Part shown: in pieces, positions 47,372-55,701 of the stretch
How the letters are laid out: each line of letters opens with the position of its first letter
How positions within the stretch are numbered: position 1 is the first letter of the stretch
NCBI RefSeq assembly: GCF_019800005.1
Contig: NZ_JABGCL010000008.1
Coordinates: 62,001 to 126,000, forward strand
Direction: 5' to 3'
DNA length: 64,000 nucleotides
Source: Geminicoccus harenae
GTDB lineage: Bacteria; Pseudomonadota; Alphaproteobacteria; Geminicoccales; Geminicoccaceae
Notes under the pieces: model-generated
Databases searched by the model: none
Told to the model about the DNA's origin: nothing
What the model saw: only the letters and a program-made list of their open reading frames with translations
Position numbers and translations under genes: made by a program

Positions 47372-49303
47372 ATGTCCGAGACGTTTCCGGTCCCTGCCTC
47401 GTTCGCGCAGACGGCGCTGATCGACGACCTGACCTACCGCACCATGTACGCCCGATCGATCGAGGAGCCGGAGGCCTTCTGGGGCGAGATGGGCCAGCGC
47501 CTGCACTGGAGCAAGCCCTACACCAAGGTGAAGAACACCTCGTTCGACGGCGACGTCTCGATCAAGTGGTACGAGGACGGCGAGCTCAACGTCGCCTACA
47601 ACTGCATCGACCGGCACCTGCCGCGGCACGCCAACCGCGTGGCGATCATCTGGGAGGCGGACAATCCCGAGTACGAGCGGATCGTCACCTACCGCGAGTT
47701 GCTCCGCCGGGTTTGCAAGATCGCGAACGTGCTCAAGGCGCACGGGGTCAAGAAGGGCGACCGGGTCACCATCTACCTGCCGATGATCCCCGAAGCGGCC
47801 TACACCATGCTGGCCTGCGCCCGGATCGGTGCGGTCCATTCGGTGGTGTTCGGCGGCTTCTCGCCGGATTCGCTGGCCGACCGGATCAAGGACTGCGGCA
47901 GCAAGCTCGTGGTCACCGCGGATGGCGGGCTGCGCGGCGGCAAGCCGGTGCCGCTCAAGGGCAATGTCGACGCGGCGCTGAAGAAGTGCCCGGACGACGT
48001 GAAGGTCCTGATGTTCCGCCATACCGGCATCGCGGTCGACATGCAGGAGGGCCGCGACTTCGACGCGTCGCACGAGGCGCGCGAGGCCAGCGAGGAATGC
48101 GCCTGCGAGCCGATGAACGCGGAGGACCCGCTGTTCATCCTCTACACCTCGGGCTCGACCGGCAAGCCGAAGGGCGTGTTGCACACGACCGGCGGCTACC
48201 TGGTCTTCGCCTCGCTCACCCACAAATACGTGTTCGACTACAAGGACGGCGACGTCTACTGGTGCACTGCCGATGTCGGCTGGGTGACCGGGCACAGCTA
48301 CATCCTCTACGGCCCGCTCTCCAACGCCGCGACCACGCTGATGTTCGAGGGCGTGCCGAACTACCCGTCGGTCTCCCGGTTCTGGGAGGTCATCGACAAG
48401 CACCACGTCACGATCTTCTACACCGCCCCCACCGCGATCCGGGCGCTGATGCAGCAGGGCGACGAGCCGGTGAAGCGGACCTCGCGCGCGTCCCTGCGCC
48501 TGCTGGGCTCGGTAGGCGAGCCGATCAACCCGGAGGCCTGGCTCTGGTACCATCGGGTGGTGGGCGACGGGCGCTGCCCGATCGTGGACACTTGGTGGCA
48601 GACCGAGACCGGCGGCATCCTGATCTCGCCGCTGCCCGGCGCCACCGTGCTCAAGCCCGGCTCGGCGACCCGGCCGTTCTTCGGCGTGAAGCCGGCGCTG
48701 GTCGACAATGACGGCAAGCTGATCGAGGGGGCCGGCGAGGGCAACCTGGTGATGCTGGACAGCTGGCCCGGCCAGATGCGCTCGGTCTATGGCGACCACG
48801 AGCGGTTCGTGCAGACCTATTTCTCGACCTTCAAGGGCATGTACTTCACCGGCGACGGTGCCCGCCAGGACGAGGACGGCTACTGGTGGATCACCGGCCG
48901 GGTCGACGACGTCATCAATGTTTCCGGCCACCGCATGGGCACGGCCGAGGTGGAAAGCGCCCTGGTGGCACACCCGGCGGTCGCCGAGGCCGCGGTGGTG
49001 GGCTTCCCGCACGACATCAAGGGCCAGGGCATCTACTGCTACGTGACCCTGCAGAAGGACATCGAGCCGTCGCAGGCGCTGCGCGATGACCTGGTGAAGT
49101 GGGTGCGCAAGGAGATCGGACCGATCGCCACGCCGGACTTCATCCAGTGCGCGCCGAACCTGCCCAAGACCCGCTCGGGCAAGATCATGCGCCGGATCCT
49201 GCGCAAGATCGCGGCGAACGAGCATGACCAGCTGGGCGACACCAGCACGCTCGCCGACCCGTCCGTGGTGGCCGACTTGGTGGCGAACCGGCTGAAGCGC
49301 TAG
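47372..49303 (+). CDS. acs: Acetyl-coenzyme A synthetase
   Basis: Protein of 643 residues, the usual Acs length. Markers: the adenylate P-loop [19 protein letters not shown] (near 258), [10 protein letters not shown], the TWWQTETGG motif, and the acetylatable lysine in the A10 motif [13 protein letters not shown] (near residue 608). It activates acetate to acetyl-CoA through acetyl-AMP. GGAAG precedes ATG 47372. Acetyl-CoA also feeds polyhydroxyalkanoate synthesis, which the phasin suggests this organism makes. The upstream 290 bases hold a dyad around GCAGATCTGC (47127-47136). Confidence 0.97.
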   Translation: MSETFPVPASFAQTALIDDLTYRTMYARSIEEPEAFWGEMGQRLHWSKPYTKVKNTSFDGDVSIKWYEDGELNVAYNCIDRHLPRHANRVAIIWEADNPEYERIVTYRELLRRVCKIANVLKAHGVKKGDRVTIYLPMIPEAAYTMLACARIGAVHSVVFGGFSPDSLADRIKDCGSKLVVTADGGLRGGKPVPLKGNVDAALKKCPDDVKVLMFRHTGIAVDMQEGRDFDASHEAREASEECACEPMNAEDPLFILYTSGSTGKPKGVLHTTGGYLVFASLTHKYVFDYKDGDVYWCTADVGWVTGHSYILYGPLSNAATTLMFEGVPNYPSVSRFWEVIDKHHVTIFYTAPTAIRALMQQGDEPVKRTSRASLRLLGSVGEPINPEAWLWYHRVVGDGRCPIVDTWWQTETGGILISPLPGATVLKPGSATRPFFGVKPALVDNDGKLIEGAGEGNLVMLDSWPGQMRSVYGDHERFVQTYFSTFKGMYFTGDGARQDEDGYWWITGRVDDVINVSGHRMGTAEVESALVAHPAVAEAAVVGFPHDIKGQGIYCYVTLQKDIEPSQALRDDLVKWVRKEIGPIATPDFIQCAPNLPKTRSGKIMRRILRKIAANEHDQLGDTSTLADPSVVADLVANRLKR

Positions 49304-49322
49304 GCACGATCCCCCGCCGGTC

Positions 49323-49349
49323 GGCGGTTCCAGTCCGGCTGGAGCCGCC
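49323..49349 (+). terminator. Hairpin after acs (no U-run)
   Basis: An 11-bp stem with one G-U pair (49323-49333 with 49339-49349) and a 5-base loop begins 19 bases after the acs stop. No T-run follows, so it may protect the 3' end or act with Rho rather than terminate alone. Confidence 0.5.
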
Positions 49350-49376
49350 CCGGCGGATGTACGCGGCCGAGGCCAG

Positions 49377-49412
49377 AAAACAAAAAAGGGCGGTCCAGTC
49401 CGGGCCGCCCTT
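49377..49412 (-). terminator. Intrinsic terminator reading the minus strand
   Basis: An 8-bp stem (49405-49412 with 49386-49393) is followed on the minus strand by TTTTTTGTTTT (49387-49377). On the plus strand the tail is only TTCTCCC. It therefore ends a leftward transcript, yet the nearest annotated minus-strand gene stops 400 bases away at 49810. Confidence 0.8.
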
Positions 49413-49809
49413 CTCCCTGTTCGGGAGCGTAATGCCAGCTATGCTGTACGTCCTGGGGGGGAACCGCTCACATCGCTGTCCCATGACGACTAGTCCATCT
49501 CCAGGGGTTTCACAACAGTAATCTGACTCCGTCGCAACAGACTGTGCCGTCTGCGCCACGGTGTGGCAGCGAGACGGATGCAGAAACCTGTAGTGGCAGG
49601 ACTGAGGCTGCGGGTTCCCATGGTGACGGGATCTTTCCGGTCACGGCCTAACCGCCGGGTTGGACCAAGATGGGAGGAGGCTGGGGGGCAACCAGCCTGT
49701 CACCTGTGGTTCGGAGGCTTCAGGACCCGCAGCCGCAATCATGGCGGGATCGTCATGTTCGATGGCGCGGGGCCGGAGCAGCTAGCCGCCGGCGATAGGA
49801 CCGCCCGGC
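49413..49809. other. 397-base gap, possible small RNA on the minus strand
   Basis: No protein gene is recognisable. On the minus strand the end of the gap holds a C7 run in an apparent single-stranded stretch, a small CTCCC/GGGAG hairpin and then the strong terminator at 49377-49412. A weak promoter-like pair (TTGTGA, 17 bases, TAGTCG) lies about 120 bases before the terminator. A hairpin over 49801-49820 covers the stop codon of the acyltransferase gene. A small RNA is a hypothesis only. Confidence 0.4.
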
Positions 49810-50865
49810 TCAGCGGGCGGCCAGACGCTCCCTGGCCACCCGCTCCTCGGCGCCGGGCGCGTCCGCCGGGCGCTTTTGCCGCAGGGGCTTCTGGCCCAGG
49901 AGCAGCATGCGGGTGACGGTGAAGCGGCCGGCCGCCAGTTCGACCAGGATCGGCAGGCCCAGCCCGCCGGCCAGCATGATCACGAACATCACGTAAGGAT
50001 CGTGGATGCCGAGCTTGGGCAGCACCATGCGCAGCCCGGCCACGCCGAACATGTGGAACAGGTAGATCCCGTAGGAGTAGTTGCCGATCACGCCCAGACC
50101 ACGGTTGGTCCAGCCGGTCCGCATGATCAGCATGCAGAACGCCGCGCCGAACAGGAGGCCGATCGGGCTCTCGCGCGAGACGGGATGGTCCAGATAGCCC
50201 AGCAGGCCGGCCTGGGTGACCACGACGCCGACGGCGACCAGCGCCCAGGCGATCGGCACCCCGCCCGGCCGGGCCAGCGGATCGCCGAACCGGCCGAAAT
50301 ACAGGCCCAGCAGGAAGAACGGCAGCAGGAACAGGGCGCCCTGGATCGAGAAATACTGGAGCTGGACCAGGTCGCCGGCACAGATCACCGCGGCCAGGAT
50401 CAGCGCCGCCACGACCGCCGCGCGCTGCACGAGCAGGCCGAACGAGTCGAGGAACGCCACCAGCACGAAGATCATGAAGATCGCCTGGAGGAACCAGAAA
50501 TGCTCATAGGGGTATACGGGCAGCCAGACGACGCCCAGCAGCTCGCTGGCCGTCATGCCCTTGGAAACGCCCGAGATGATGAACTGGAGCGTGCCGACCA
50601 CCAGGAGCGGGATCAGCAGCCGGCGCGCCTTGCCGATCAGGAAGCCGCCGACATGCTGGCCCGGCGACACGCTGCGGAAGGTGTAGACGATGCCGGCCAC
50701 GAAGGCGAATAGCGGCATGCGCAGATACTGGAACGACTCCGCCAGGTGGCGCAGCAGGGTGCCGTCCCCCATCAGCAGGCCGCGGTCGGGCGCGCTGCCG
50801 ATCGTGTGGTAGGCGACCAGGAAGATGCAGGCCAGGCCGCGCAATGTCTGGATGGATTGCTTCAA
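49810..50865 (-). CDS. Acyltransferase-3-family integral membrane protein
   Basis: Protein of 351 residues from TTG 50865 (KQSIQTLRGLACIFLVAYHTIG); the frame extends upstream but the family begins here. About ten membrane segments. The family's R-G-x-A and H motif is TLRGLACIFLVAYH, and a second conserved cluster reads MPLFAFVAGIVYTF. Such proteins move acetyl or succinyl groups onto surface sugars or lipids across the inner membrane. Isolated gene; substrate unknown. It ends with an Arg/Ala-rich cytoplasmic tail. Confidence 0.88.
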   Translation of the reverse strand: MKQSIQTLRGLACIFLVAYHTIGSAPDRGLLMGDGTLLRHLAESFQYLRMPLFAFVAGIVYTFRSVSPGQHVGGFLIGKARRLLIPLLVVGTLQFIISGVSKGMTASELLGVVWLPVYPYEHFWFLQAIFMIFVLVAFLDSFGLLVQRAAVVAALILAAVICAGDLVQLQYFSIQGALFLLPFFLLGLYFGRFGDPLARPGGVPIAWALVAVGVVVTQAGLLGYLDHPVSRESPIGLLFGAAFCMLIMRTGWTNRGLGVIGNYSYGIYLFHMFGVAGLRMVLPKLGIHDPYVMFVIMLAGGLGLPILVELAAGRFTVTRMLLLGQKPLRQKRPADAPGAEERVARERLAAR

Positions 50866-51182
50866 GGCGTTTCTTGCTCCGGCCCGCCGCGACCAGCGAT
50901 CACTGCCCGGCAAGATACATTGCGGGCGGGCACTGTTCGAGCGGCATGGGCGAGGGTGCGTGAAGTAGCGACGTTGATGCCCGAACAAGGGTCGGCCAGT
51001 CGAGATTCGCGCAGCGTCAGCCGAATGGCAAGTGGGCGCAATGGCTCACGTTACATGCCGTTCATAATCAACTTTGTGTTTCATCGCTTCCGAGCAATGC
51101 CAACAAGGCGAGGACGATTCAACAGTCGGCGGTCGCCGCGTGATGCCGAGGAAGACGGCAGATTTCCGGTGCTAGGCCGCCG
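50866..51182. other. 317-base gap upstream of the acyltransferase gene
   Basis: No gene is recognisable. The segment 51030-51100 is much more AT-rich than its surroundings and should contain the acyltransferase promoter on the minus strand (AAAGTTGATTATGAAC region), though no clear -35/-10 pair at 17 bases is found. Confidence 0.45.
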
Positions 51183-51569
51183 TCACGAGGCCTGCTGGGC
51201 ATGCCGCAGCGGCCAGTCGCGCCGCTCGCGCGGGGCCGGGGCCGCGAGCTTGCGCAGCATCGGCTGGGGCTGGCCGTAGAGCATGTTTTCCAGCCGCTGC
51301 TTGTCGGCCACCGTCTCCGCCAGCTCGCTCCGGGCCTCACCCAGCTCGCGCAGGCCGGCCTCCAATTGCCCCTCCAGCCGGTCGAGCTCGCGATAGGCCG
51401 CCAGCAGCGCCTGGTCGCCCTCGTCGATCCGCGCCAGCATCTGCTTCTGGCGCCGCTCGAAATGATGGCTGATCTCCGCCAGCATCACGGCCTCGCGCTC
51501 GCGATACCAGCGGCCGACGCCGTAGCCCGCCAGAACCATGCCGGAAAGGAAAGCCAGCGCTGCGAGCAT
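51183..51569 (-). CDS. Single-pass membrane protein with coiled coil, unknown function
   Basis: Protein of 128 residues. A membrane anchor occupies residues 2-20 (AALAFLSGMVLAGYGVGRWY), followed by a heptad-rich helix from about 25 to 100 (ERRQKQMLARIDEGDQALLAAYRELDRLEGQLEAG; key positions are Leu/Ala/Leu at heptad a and d). The C-terminal 25 residues are Pro/Arg-rich. The N-out or N-in topology is not clear. I do not recognise the family. It stands alone between the acyltransferase and GNAT genes. Confidence 0.55.
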   Translation of the reverse strand: MLAALAFLSGMVLAGYGVGRWYREREAVMLAEISHHFERRQKQMLARIDEGDQALLAAYRELDRLEGQLEAGLRELGEARSELAETVADKQRLENMLYGQPQPMLRKLAAPAPRERRDWPLRHAQQAS

Positions 51570-51706
51570 GGTGCACCTATCGCTTTGTCGCGGCCAGGAG
51601 GCCCGCTACTTCGCGTCGGCGCAAGAGGATACAAGGGCGCATCCGGAAATACGGCTGAATCTGCCCGCTCGACCCGCCCAGTCCCGATCCAGAAGATGAA
51701 TGCGGC

Positions 51707-52210
51707 TCAGGAAGTGAAGAATGCCGGGTCGAACCGGACGGTCCCGGCGGCGCGCCCCGGCCCGAGCCTCATGGCCTGGAAATATCCGGCCGGCAGGCCC
51801 GGCAGCACCAGGTCGGGATCAGGGGCAAAGCCGAACCGGCGGTAATAGGCCGGGTCACCCAGCACCACGCAGCCGGCCGCCTGGCGCGCGCGCAATCGCT
51901 CCAGCCCGGCTGCCACCAGCGCTCGGCCGATCCCCTGAAGCTGCCAGGAGGGCGCCACCGCCAGCGGGCCCAGGCCGAACCAGCCGGCACTGCCATCCGA
52001 GATCGTCACCGGCGAGAAGGCCACGTGGCCGACCAGTTCCGCGCCGGCCGTCGCCACCAGGGACAGGGCGAGCCGGCCGGAGCGGCGCAGCTCGGCCACG
52101 ATCGCCGCCTCGGTGCCGCTGCGATGTGGCGCCGTTGCGAAGGCAGCGGTGATCAGTGCCGCGATCGCCGCCTCGTCCCCTGCCCGTTCCGGGCGGACCG
52201 CCACGCTCAC
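51707..52210 (-). CDS. GNAT-family N-acetyltransferase (YhbS-like)
   Basis: Protein of 167 residues from GTG 52210. The N terminus VRPERAGDEAAIAALITAAF is typical of COG3153/YhbS. The core has ELVGHVAFSPVTI, GLGPLAVAPSWQLQGIGRALV with the acetyl-CoA loop, and VVLGDPAYYRRFGFAP, a hallmark of this subfamily. It starts 1 base after the stop of the GMC oxidoreductase gene, so they are co-transcribed. Acceptor unknown. Confidence 0.9.
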   Translation of the reverse strand: MSVAVRPERAGDEAAIAALITAAFATAPHRSGTEAAIVAELRRSGRLALSLVATAGAELVGHVAFSPVTISDGSAGWFGLGPLAVAPSWQLQGIGRALVAAGLERLRARQAAGCVVLGDPAYYRRFGFAPDPDLVLPGLPAGYFQAMRLGPGRAAGTVRFDPAFFTS

Positions 52211-52211
52211 C

Positions 52212-53816
52212 TCAGGCCCGGTCCAGGATCAGGTCGGCCGCCTTCTCCGCGATCATCATGCTCGGGCTGTTGGTGTTGCCCGAGGTGATGGTCGGCATCA
52301 CCGAGGCGTCGGCGACCCGCAGCCCGTCCAGCCCGTGCACCTGCAGGCGCGGCGACACGACCGCCCCCCGGTCGTCCTCAGGCCCCATGCGGCAGGTGCC
52401 GGCCGGGTGGAAGATCGTGGTGCCGAGGTCGCCCGCGGCGCGGATCATCCCGGCCTCGTCCTGCACCATGCTGCCCGGCCGCAACTCCTCCGTGACGTAG
52501 CGGGCCAGGGCGGGTGCGGCACAGATCCGCCGGGTGACCCGGATCGATTCCACCGCGACCTGCCGGTCCTCGTCGGTAGCCAGGTAGTTCGGCCGGATGG
52601 CGGGATGGACCCGCGGGTCGGCGCTGGTGACCCGGACCTCACCGCGGCTGGTCGGCCGCAGGTTGCATACCGAGGCGGTAAACGCCGGGAACGGATGGAG
52701 CGGGTCGCCGAACTTGTCGAGCGAGAGCGGCTGGACGTGGTACTCGATGTTGGGCGTGGCAAAGCGCGGGTCGGAGCGGGTGAAGGCGCCCAGCTGCGAG
52801 GGCGCCATGGTGAGCGGCCCCTTGCGGAACAGAAGATATTCCAGCCCCATGCGGCCCTTGCCGAACATCGAGCCGACCCGCTCGTTCAGCGTGCCGATCC
52901 CCTGGACGCGATAAACCAGGCGGAGCTGCAGATGGTCCTGGAGGTTGGCGCCGACACCCGGCAGGTCGTGGCGCAGCTCGATGCCGGTCTCCGACAGCCA
53001 GTCGCCGCGGCCGATGCCCGAGCGCTGCAGGAGTGCCGGGCTCATCACCGCACCGGCGCAGGAGATCACCTCGCGCCGTGCCCGCACGGTGCGGCCGTCC
53101 ACCAGCGCCACCCCGATGCAGCGCCGCCCGTCGAACAGGAGGTGGCGCGCCTCCGCCTCGGTCACGATCCGCAGGTTCGGCCGCTTGAGGGCCGGGCGCA
53201 GGAACGCCTTGGCGGCAGTCCAGCGCACCCCCTTCTTCTGGTTGACCTGGAAGTAGCCGCAGCCCTCGTTGTCGCCGGTATTGAAGTCGTTGGTCTTGGG
53301 GATGCCGACCTCCGCACAGGCTTCCCGGAACGCGTCTAGGATCGGCCAGGAGATCCTGGGATTCTCGACCCGCCACTCGCCGCCGGCCCCGTGCAGCTCC
53401 GAGCTCCCGCCGACGAAGTCCTCCATGCGCGTGAAGCAGGGCAGCACGTCGTCCCAGCCCCAGCCGACATTGCCCAGCTGGCGCCAATGGTCGTAGTCCG
53501 CCGCTTGGCCGCGCATGTAGATCATGCCGTTGATCGCGGAGCAGCCGCCCAGCACCCGGCCGCGCGGGTAGTTCAGGCTGCGCCCGTTCAGGCCCGGCTC
53601 CGGCTCGGTCCTGAAGCACCAGTCGGTGCGGGGGTTGTTCTGGGTGTAGAGATAGCCGATCGGGATGTGGATCCAGATCCAGTTGTCCCGCCCGCCGGCC
53701 TCCAGCAGGCAGACCCGCACGGATGGATCGGCCGACAGCCGGTTGGCCAGCACGCAGCCGGCCGAGCCCGCCCCGACGATGACATAGTCGAATTCGCCCA
53801 GATCCACCGCGACCAT
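52212..53816 (-). CDS. GMC-family FAD oxidoreductase (choline-dehydrogenase-like)
   Basis: Protein of 534 residues from ATG 53816. A purine-rich GGGGAGGG abuts this ATG, so GTG 53807 with better spacing is an alternative. FAD dinucleotide motif YVIVGAGSAGCVLANRL at the N terminus, GMC signature PRGRVLGGCSAINGMIYMRG near 80-100, second signature GAVMSPALLQRSGIG, and the catalytic His in FHPAGTCRMG with Asn in SGNTNSPSMMIAEKAADLI. It oxidises an alcohol to an aldehyde. The family includes choline and alkanol dehydrogenases; no betaine genes are nearby to confirm choline. Confidence 0.92.
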   Translation of the reverse strand: MVAVDLGEFDYVIVGAGSAGCVLANRLSADPSVRVCLLEAGGRDNWIWIHIPIGYLYTQNNPRTDWCFRTEPEPGLNGRSLNYPRGRVLGGCSAINGMIYMRGQAADYDHWRQLGNVGWGWDDVLPCFTRMEDFVGGSSELHGAGGEWRVENPRISWPILDAFREACAEVGIPKTNDFNTGDNEGCGYFQVNQKKGVRWTAAKAFLRPALKRPNLRIVTEAEARHLLFDGRRCIGVALVDGRTVRARREVISCAGAVMSPALLQRSGIGRGDWLSETGIELRHDLPGVGANLQDHLQLRLVYRVQGIGTLNERVGSMFGKGRMGLEYLLFRKGPLTMAPSQLGAFTRSDPRFATPNIEYHVQPLSLDKFGDPLHPFPAFTASVCNLRPTSRGEVRVTSADPRVHPAIRPNYLATDEDRQVAVESIRVTRRICAAPALARYVTEELRPGSMVQDEAGMIRAAGDLGTTIFHPAGTCRMGPEDDRGAVVSPRLQVHGLDGLRVADASVMPTITSGNTNSPSMMIAEKAADLILDRA

Positions 53817-53954
53817 CCCTCCCCGGCTCGCTGCGCGATCAGTGCCGGGCTTGGCCGGCTGGGGCAAGCAGCAGCGGCGCCGGCACGACCACGGATGGCT
53901 CCGGCACCGACGACTACGGTTGCACCGTTGCAGCCGCCAACAAGGCCGCCGGCC

Positions 53955-54425
53955 TCAGCGCCGCGCCAGCTCGCAGAAGCGGCCGCCGGTCAGGCGCTGC
54001 AGATCGTCCGGGGTCAGGCGGAACACCGCATCGGGAGCCCCCGCCGCCGCCCAGATCTCCGGCAGCCCCGCCAGGTCGGCATCCAGGAACACGGCGACGG
54101 CCGGATCATGCCCGACCGGCGCCACGCCGCCCACCGGGTAGCCGGTCCTCGCCAGCACGAACGCGGGATCGGCCCGCCCGACCTTCTCGCCGAGCAGGGC
54201 CGCCAGCTTCTTCTCGTCGACCCGGTTGGCGCCCGAAGCCACCACCAGCACGGGATCACCGCTCGCCCGCCGGAACACCAGCGACTTGGCGATCTGGGCA
54301 ATGGTGCAGCCGATCGCGGCAGCCGCATCGGCAGAGGTGGCGGTGCTCTGGTCGAATCGGCGCACCGGGTAGTTCGGCCCCAGCACGCGCCGGACCCGCT
54401 CCACGGGAGTTTCGGCATCGGTCAT
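53955..54425 (-). CDS. YbaK/EbsC-family aminoacyl-tRNA deacylase
   Basis: Protein of 156 residues covering the whole YbaK/ProX domain: AAAIGCTIAQIAKSLVFR with the conserved lysine, VLVVASGANRVDEKKL, and TGYPVGGVAPVGH, the substrate loop G-x-x-x-G-G-V/I-x-P. Such enzymes hydrolyse mischarged tRNAs (for example Cys- or Ala-tRNA-Pro). No tRNA synthetase fusion. It appears to be a single-gene unit with about 138 bases to the GMC gene. Confidence 0.92.
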   Translation of the reverse strand: MTDAETPVERVRRVLGPNYPVRRFDQSTATSADAAAAIGCTIAQIAKSLVFRRASGDPVLVVASGANRVDEKKLAALLGEKVGRADPAFVLARTGYPVGGVAPVGHDPAVAVFLDADLAGLPEIWAAAGAPDAVFRLTPDDLQRLTGGRFCELARR

Positions 54426-54716
54426 GCCGCATCTTCTACACCGGCGACGGTGCAGGTCGAGCCCGCGCGAGGCGGTGACGATGCCCTAAGAGGCACCGCC
54501 ACCGCCACCCGACGATCATCAAACCGGGCGTTTCATCCGGCACGGCGTCTTGGCGCGCCATGTTCCGGATCATAGCACGAAGATTGCGGGAGCTTCATGA
54601 AAAAATGGAACGGGCCATGGCGAGCGGCATCTCGGGATAGGTCCGCAAGAAACGGATAGCCGGGCCACCGGCCCCAGCAGCATCCGGCAGGCGCCAACCC
54701 ACACCGTCTGCCACGG

Positions 54717-55667
54717 ATGCCGATGCCATCCTCTCGCCCCCACGCGCCGATGACTTCTGCCGAATGGGCCATGCTGCTGACGCTGGCCGCCTTCTGGAGC
54801 GGCTCCTTCCTGTTCAATGCGGTGGCGGTGGCCGAACTGCCCGTCCTTTCGGTGGTGACCCTGCGGGTCGCCCTGGGCGCCCTGCTCCTGCAGCTGGTCC
54901 TGCGGGCAGCGGGCCAGCGGCTTCCTGGCGGGGCCCGTCTCTGGGGCGCCTTCGGCGTGATGGGTCTCCTGAACAACTGTCTGCCGTTCGGGCTGATCGT
55001 CTGGGGCCAGCAGCATCTGGCCAGCGGTGTCGCCGCGATCCTGAATGCCGCCACGCCCCTGTTCACCGTGCTGCTCGCCCACGCGCTGACCACGGACGAG
55101 AAGCTGACCCGGGCCCGGCTGAGCGGCGTGATGCTGGGCTTCATGGGCGTGGCCGTGCTGATCGGGGGCGACGCGCTCCAGGCCCTGGGCAATGGCCTGA
55201 CCGCCCAGCTGGCCTGCCTGGGCGCTGCCATCAGCTACGCGCTGGCCGGCATTTTCGGCCGACGCTTCCGCGTCCTGGGGGTGAGCCCCATGGCCGGTGC
55301 CGCCGGGCAGCTCACCGCTTCCAGCCTGCTGCTCGTCCCGGTCACCCTGCTGGCCGACCGCCCCTGGCTGCTGCCCATGCCGAGCGCGGCCGCGCTGTGG
55401 GCCCTGCTCGGCCTGGCACTCCTGTCGACCGCGCTGGCCTATGTCCTCTACTTCCGGCTCCTGGCCACGGTCGGCGCCACCAACCTCCTGCTGGTCACCC
55501 TGCTGGTCCCGCCCGGCGCCATCCTCCTGGGCAGCCTGTTCCTCCACGAGCCCCTGCAGCCGCGCCAGCTGGGCGGCACGGCCCTGATCGCGCTCGGCCT
55601 GGGCGTGATCGATGGGCGGCTGCTGCGGATGGTCATGCGGTTGCTGGGAAAGAGACAGCCGACCTAG
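54717..55667 (+). CDS. DMT-superfamily transporter with two EamA domains
   Basis: Protein of 316 residues with about ten membrane segments in two EamA repeats (about 15-145 and 160-300). Family features: AAFWSGSFLFNAVAV in segment 1, GQQHLASGVAAILNAATPLFTVLLAH in the first repeat (in parts: ASGVAAILNAATPLFT), ALLSTALAYVLYFRLLATVGA and LLVTLLVPPGAILLGSLFLHEPL in the second. These proteins export metabolites or amino acids. ATG 54717 or the in-frame ATG at 54723 can start. A 20-codon ORF with a good ribosome site lies 58 bases upstream. Confidence 0.9.
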   Translation: MPMPSSRPHAPMTSAEWAMLLTLAAFWSGSFLFNAVAVAELPVLSVVTLRVALGALLLQLVLRAAGQRLPGGARLWGAFGVMGLLNNCLPFGLIVWGQQHLASGVAAILNAATPLFTVLLAHALTTDEKLTRARLSGVMLGFMGVAVLIGGDALQALGNGLTAQLACLGAAISYALAGIFGRRFRVLGVSPMAGAAGQLTASSLLLVPVTLLADRPWLLPMPSAAALWALLGLALLSTALAYVLYFRLLATVGATNLLLVTLLVPPGAILLGSLFLHEPLQPRQLGGTALIALGLGVIDGRLLRMVMRLLGKRQPT

Positions 55668-55701
55668 GGGGCTGGGGCTTTATCGAGCTGACCGGGACCA
55701 A

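Noticed and set aside
49185..49559. 124-residue minus-strand ORF at the end of acs
   Set aside because: It runs through two hairpins and the acs coding end and has no protein-like composition; the conserved signal there is the RNA terminator.
49413..49809. 6S RNA, SRP RNA, RNase P RNA or tmRNA in this gap
   Set aside because: None of the conserved sequence boxes of these RNAs could be found; only a generic small-RNA layout is visible.
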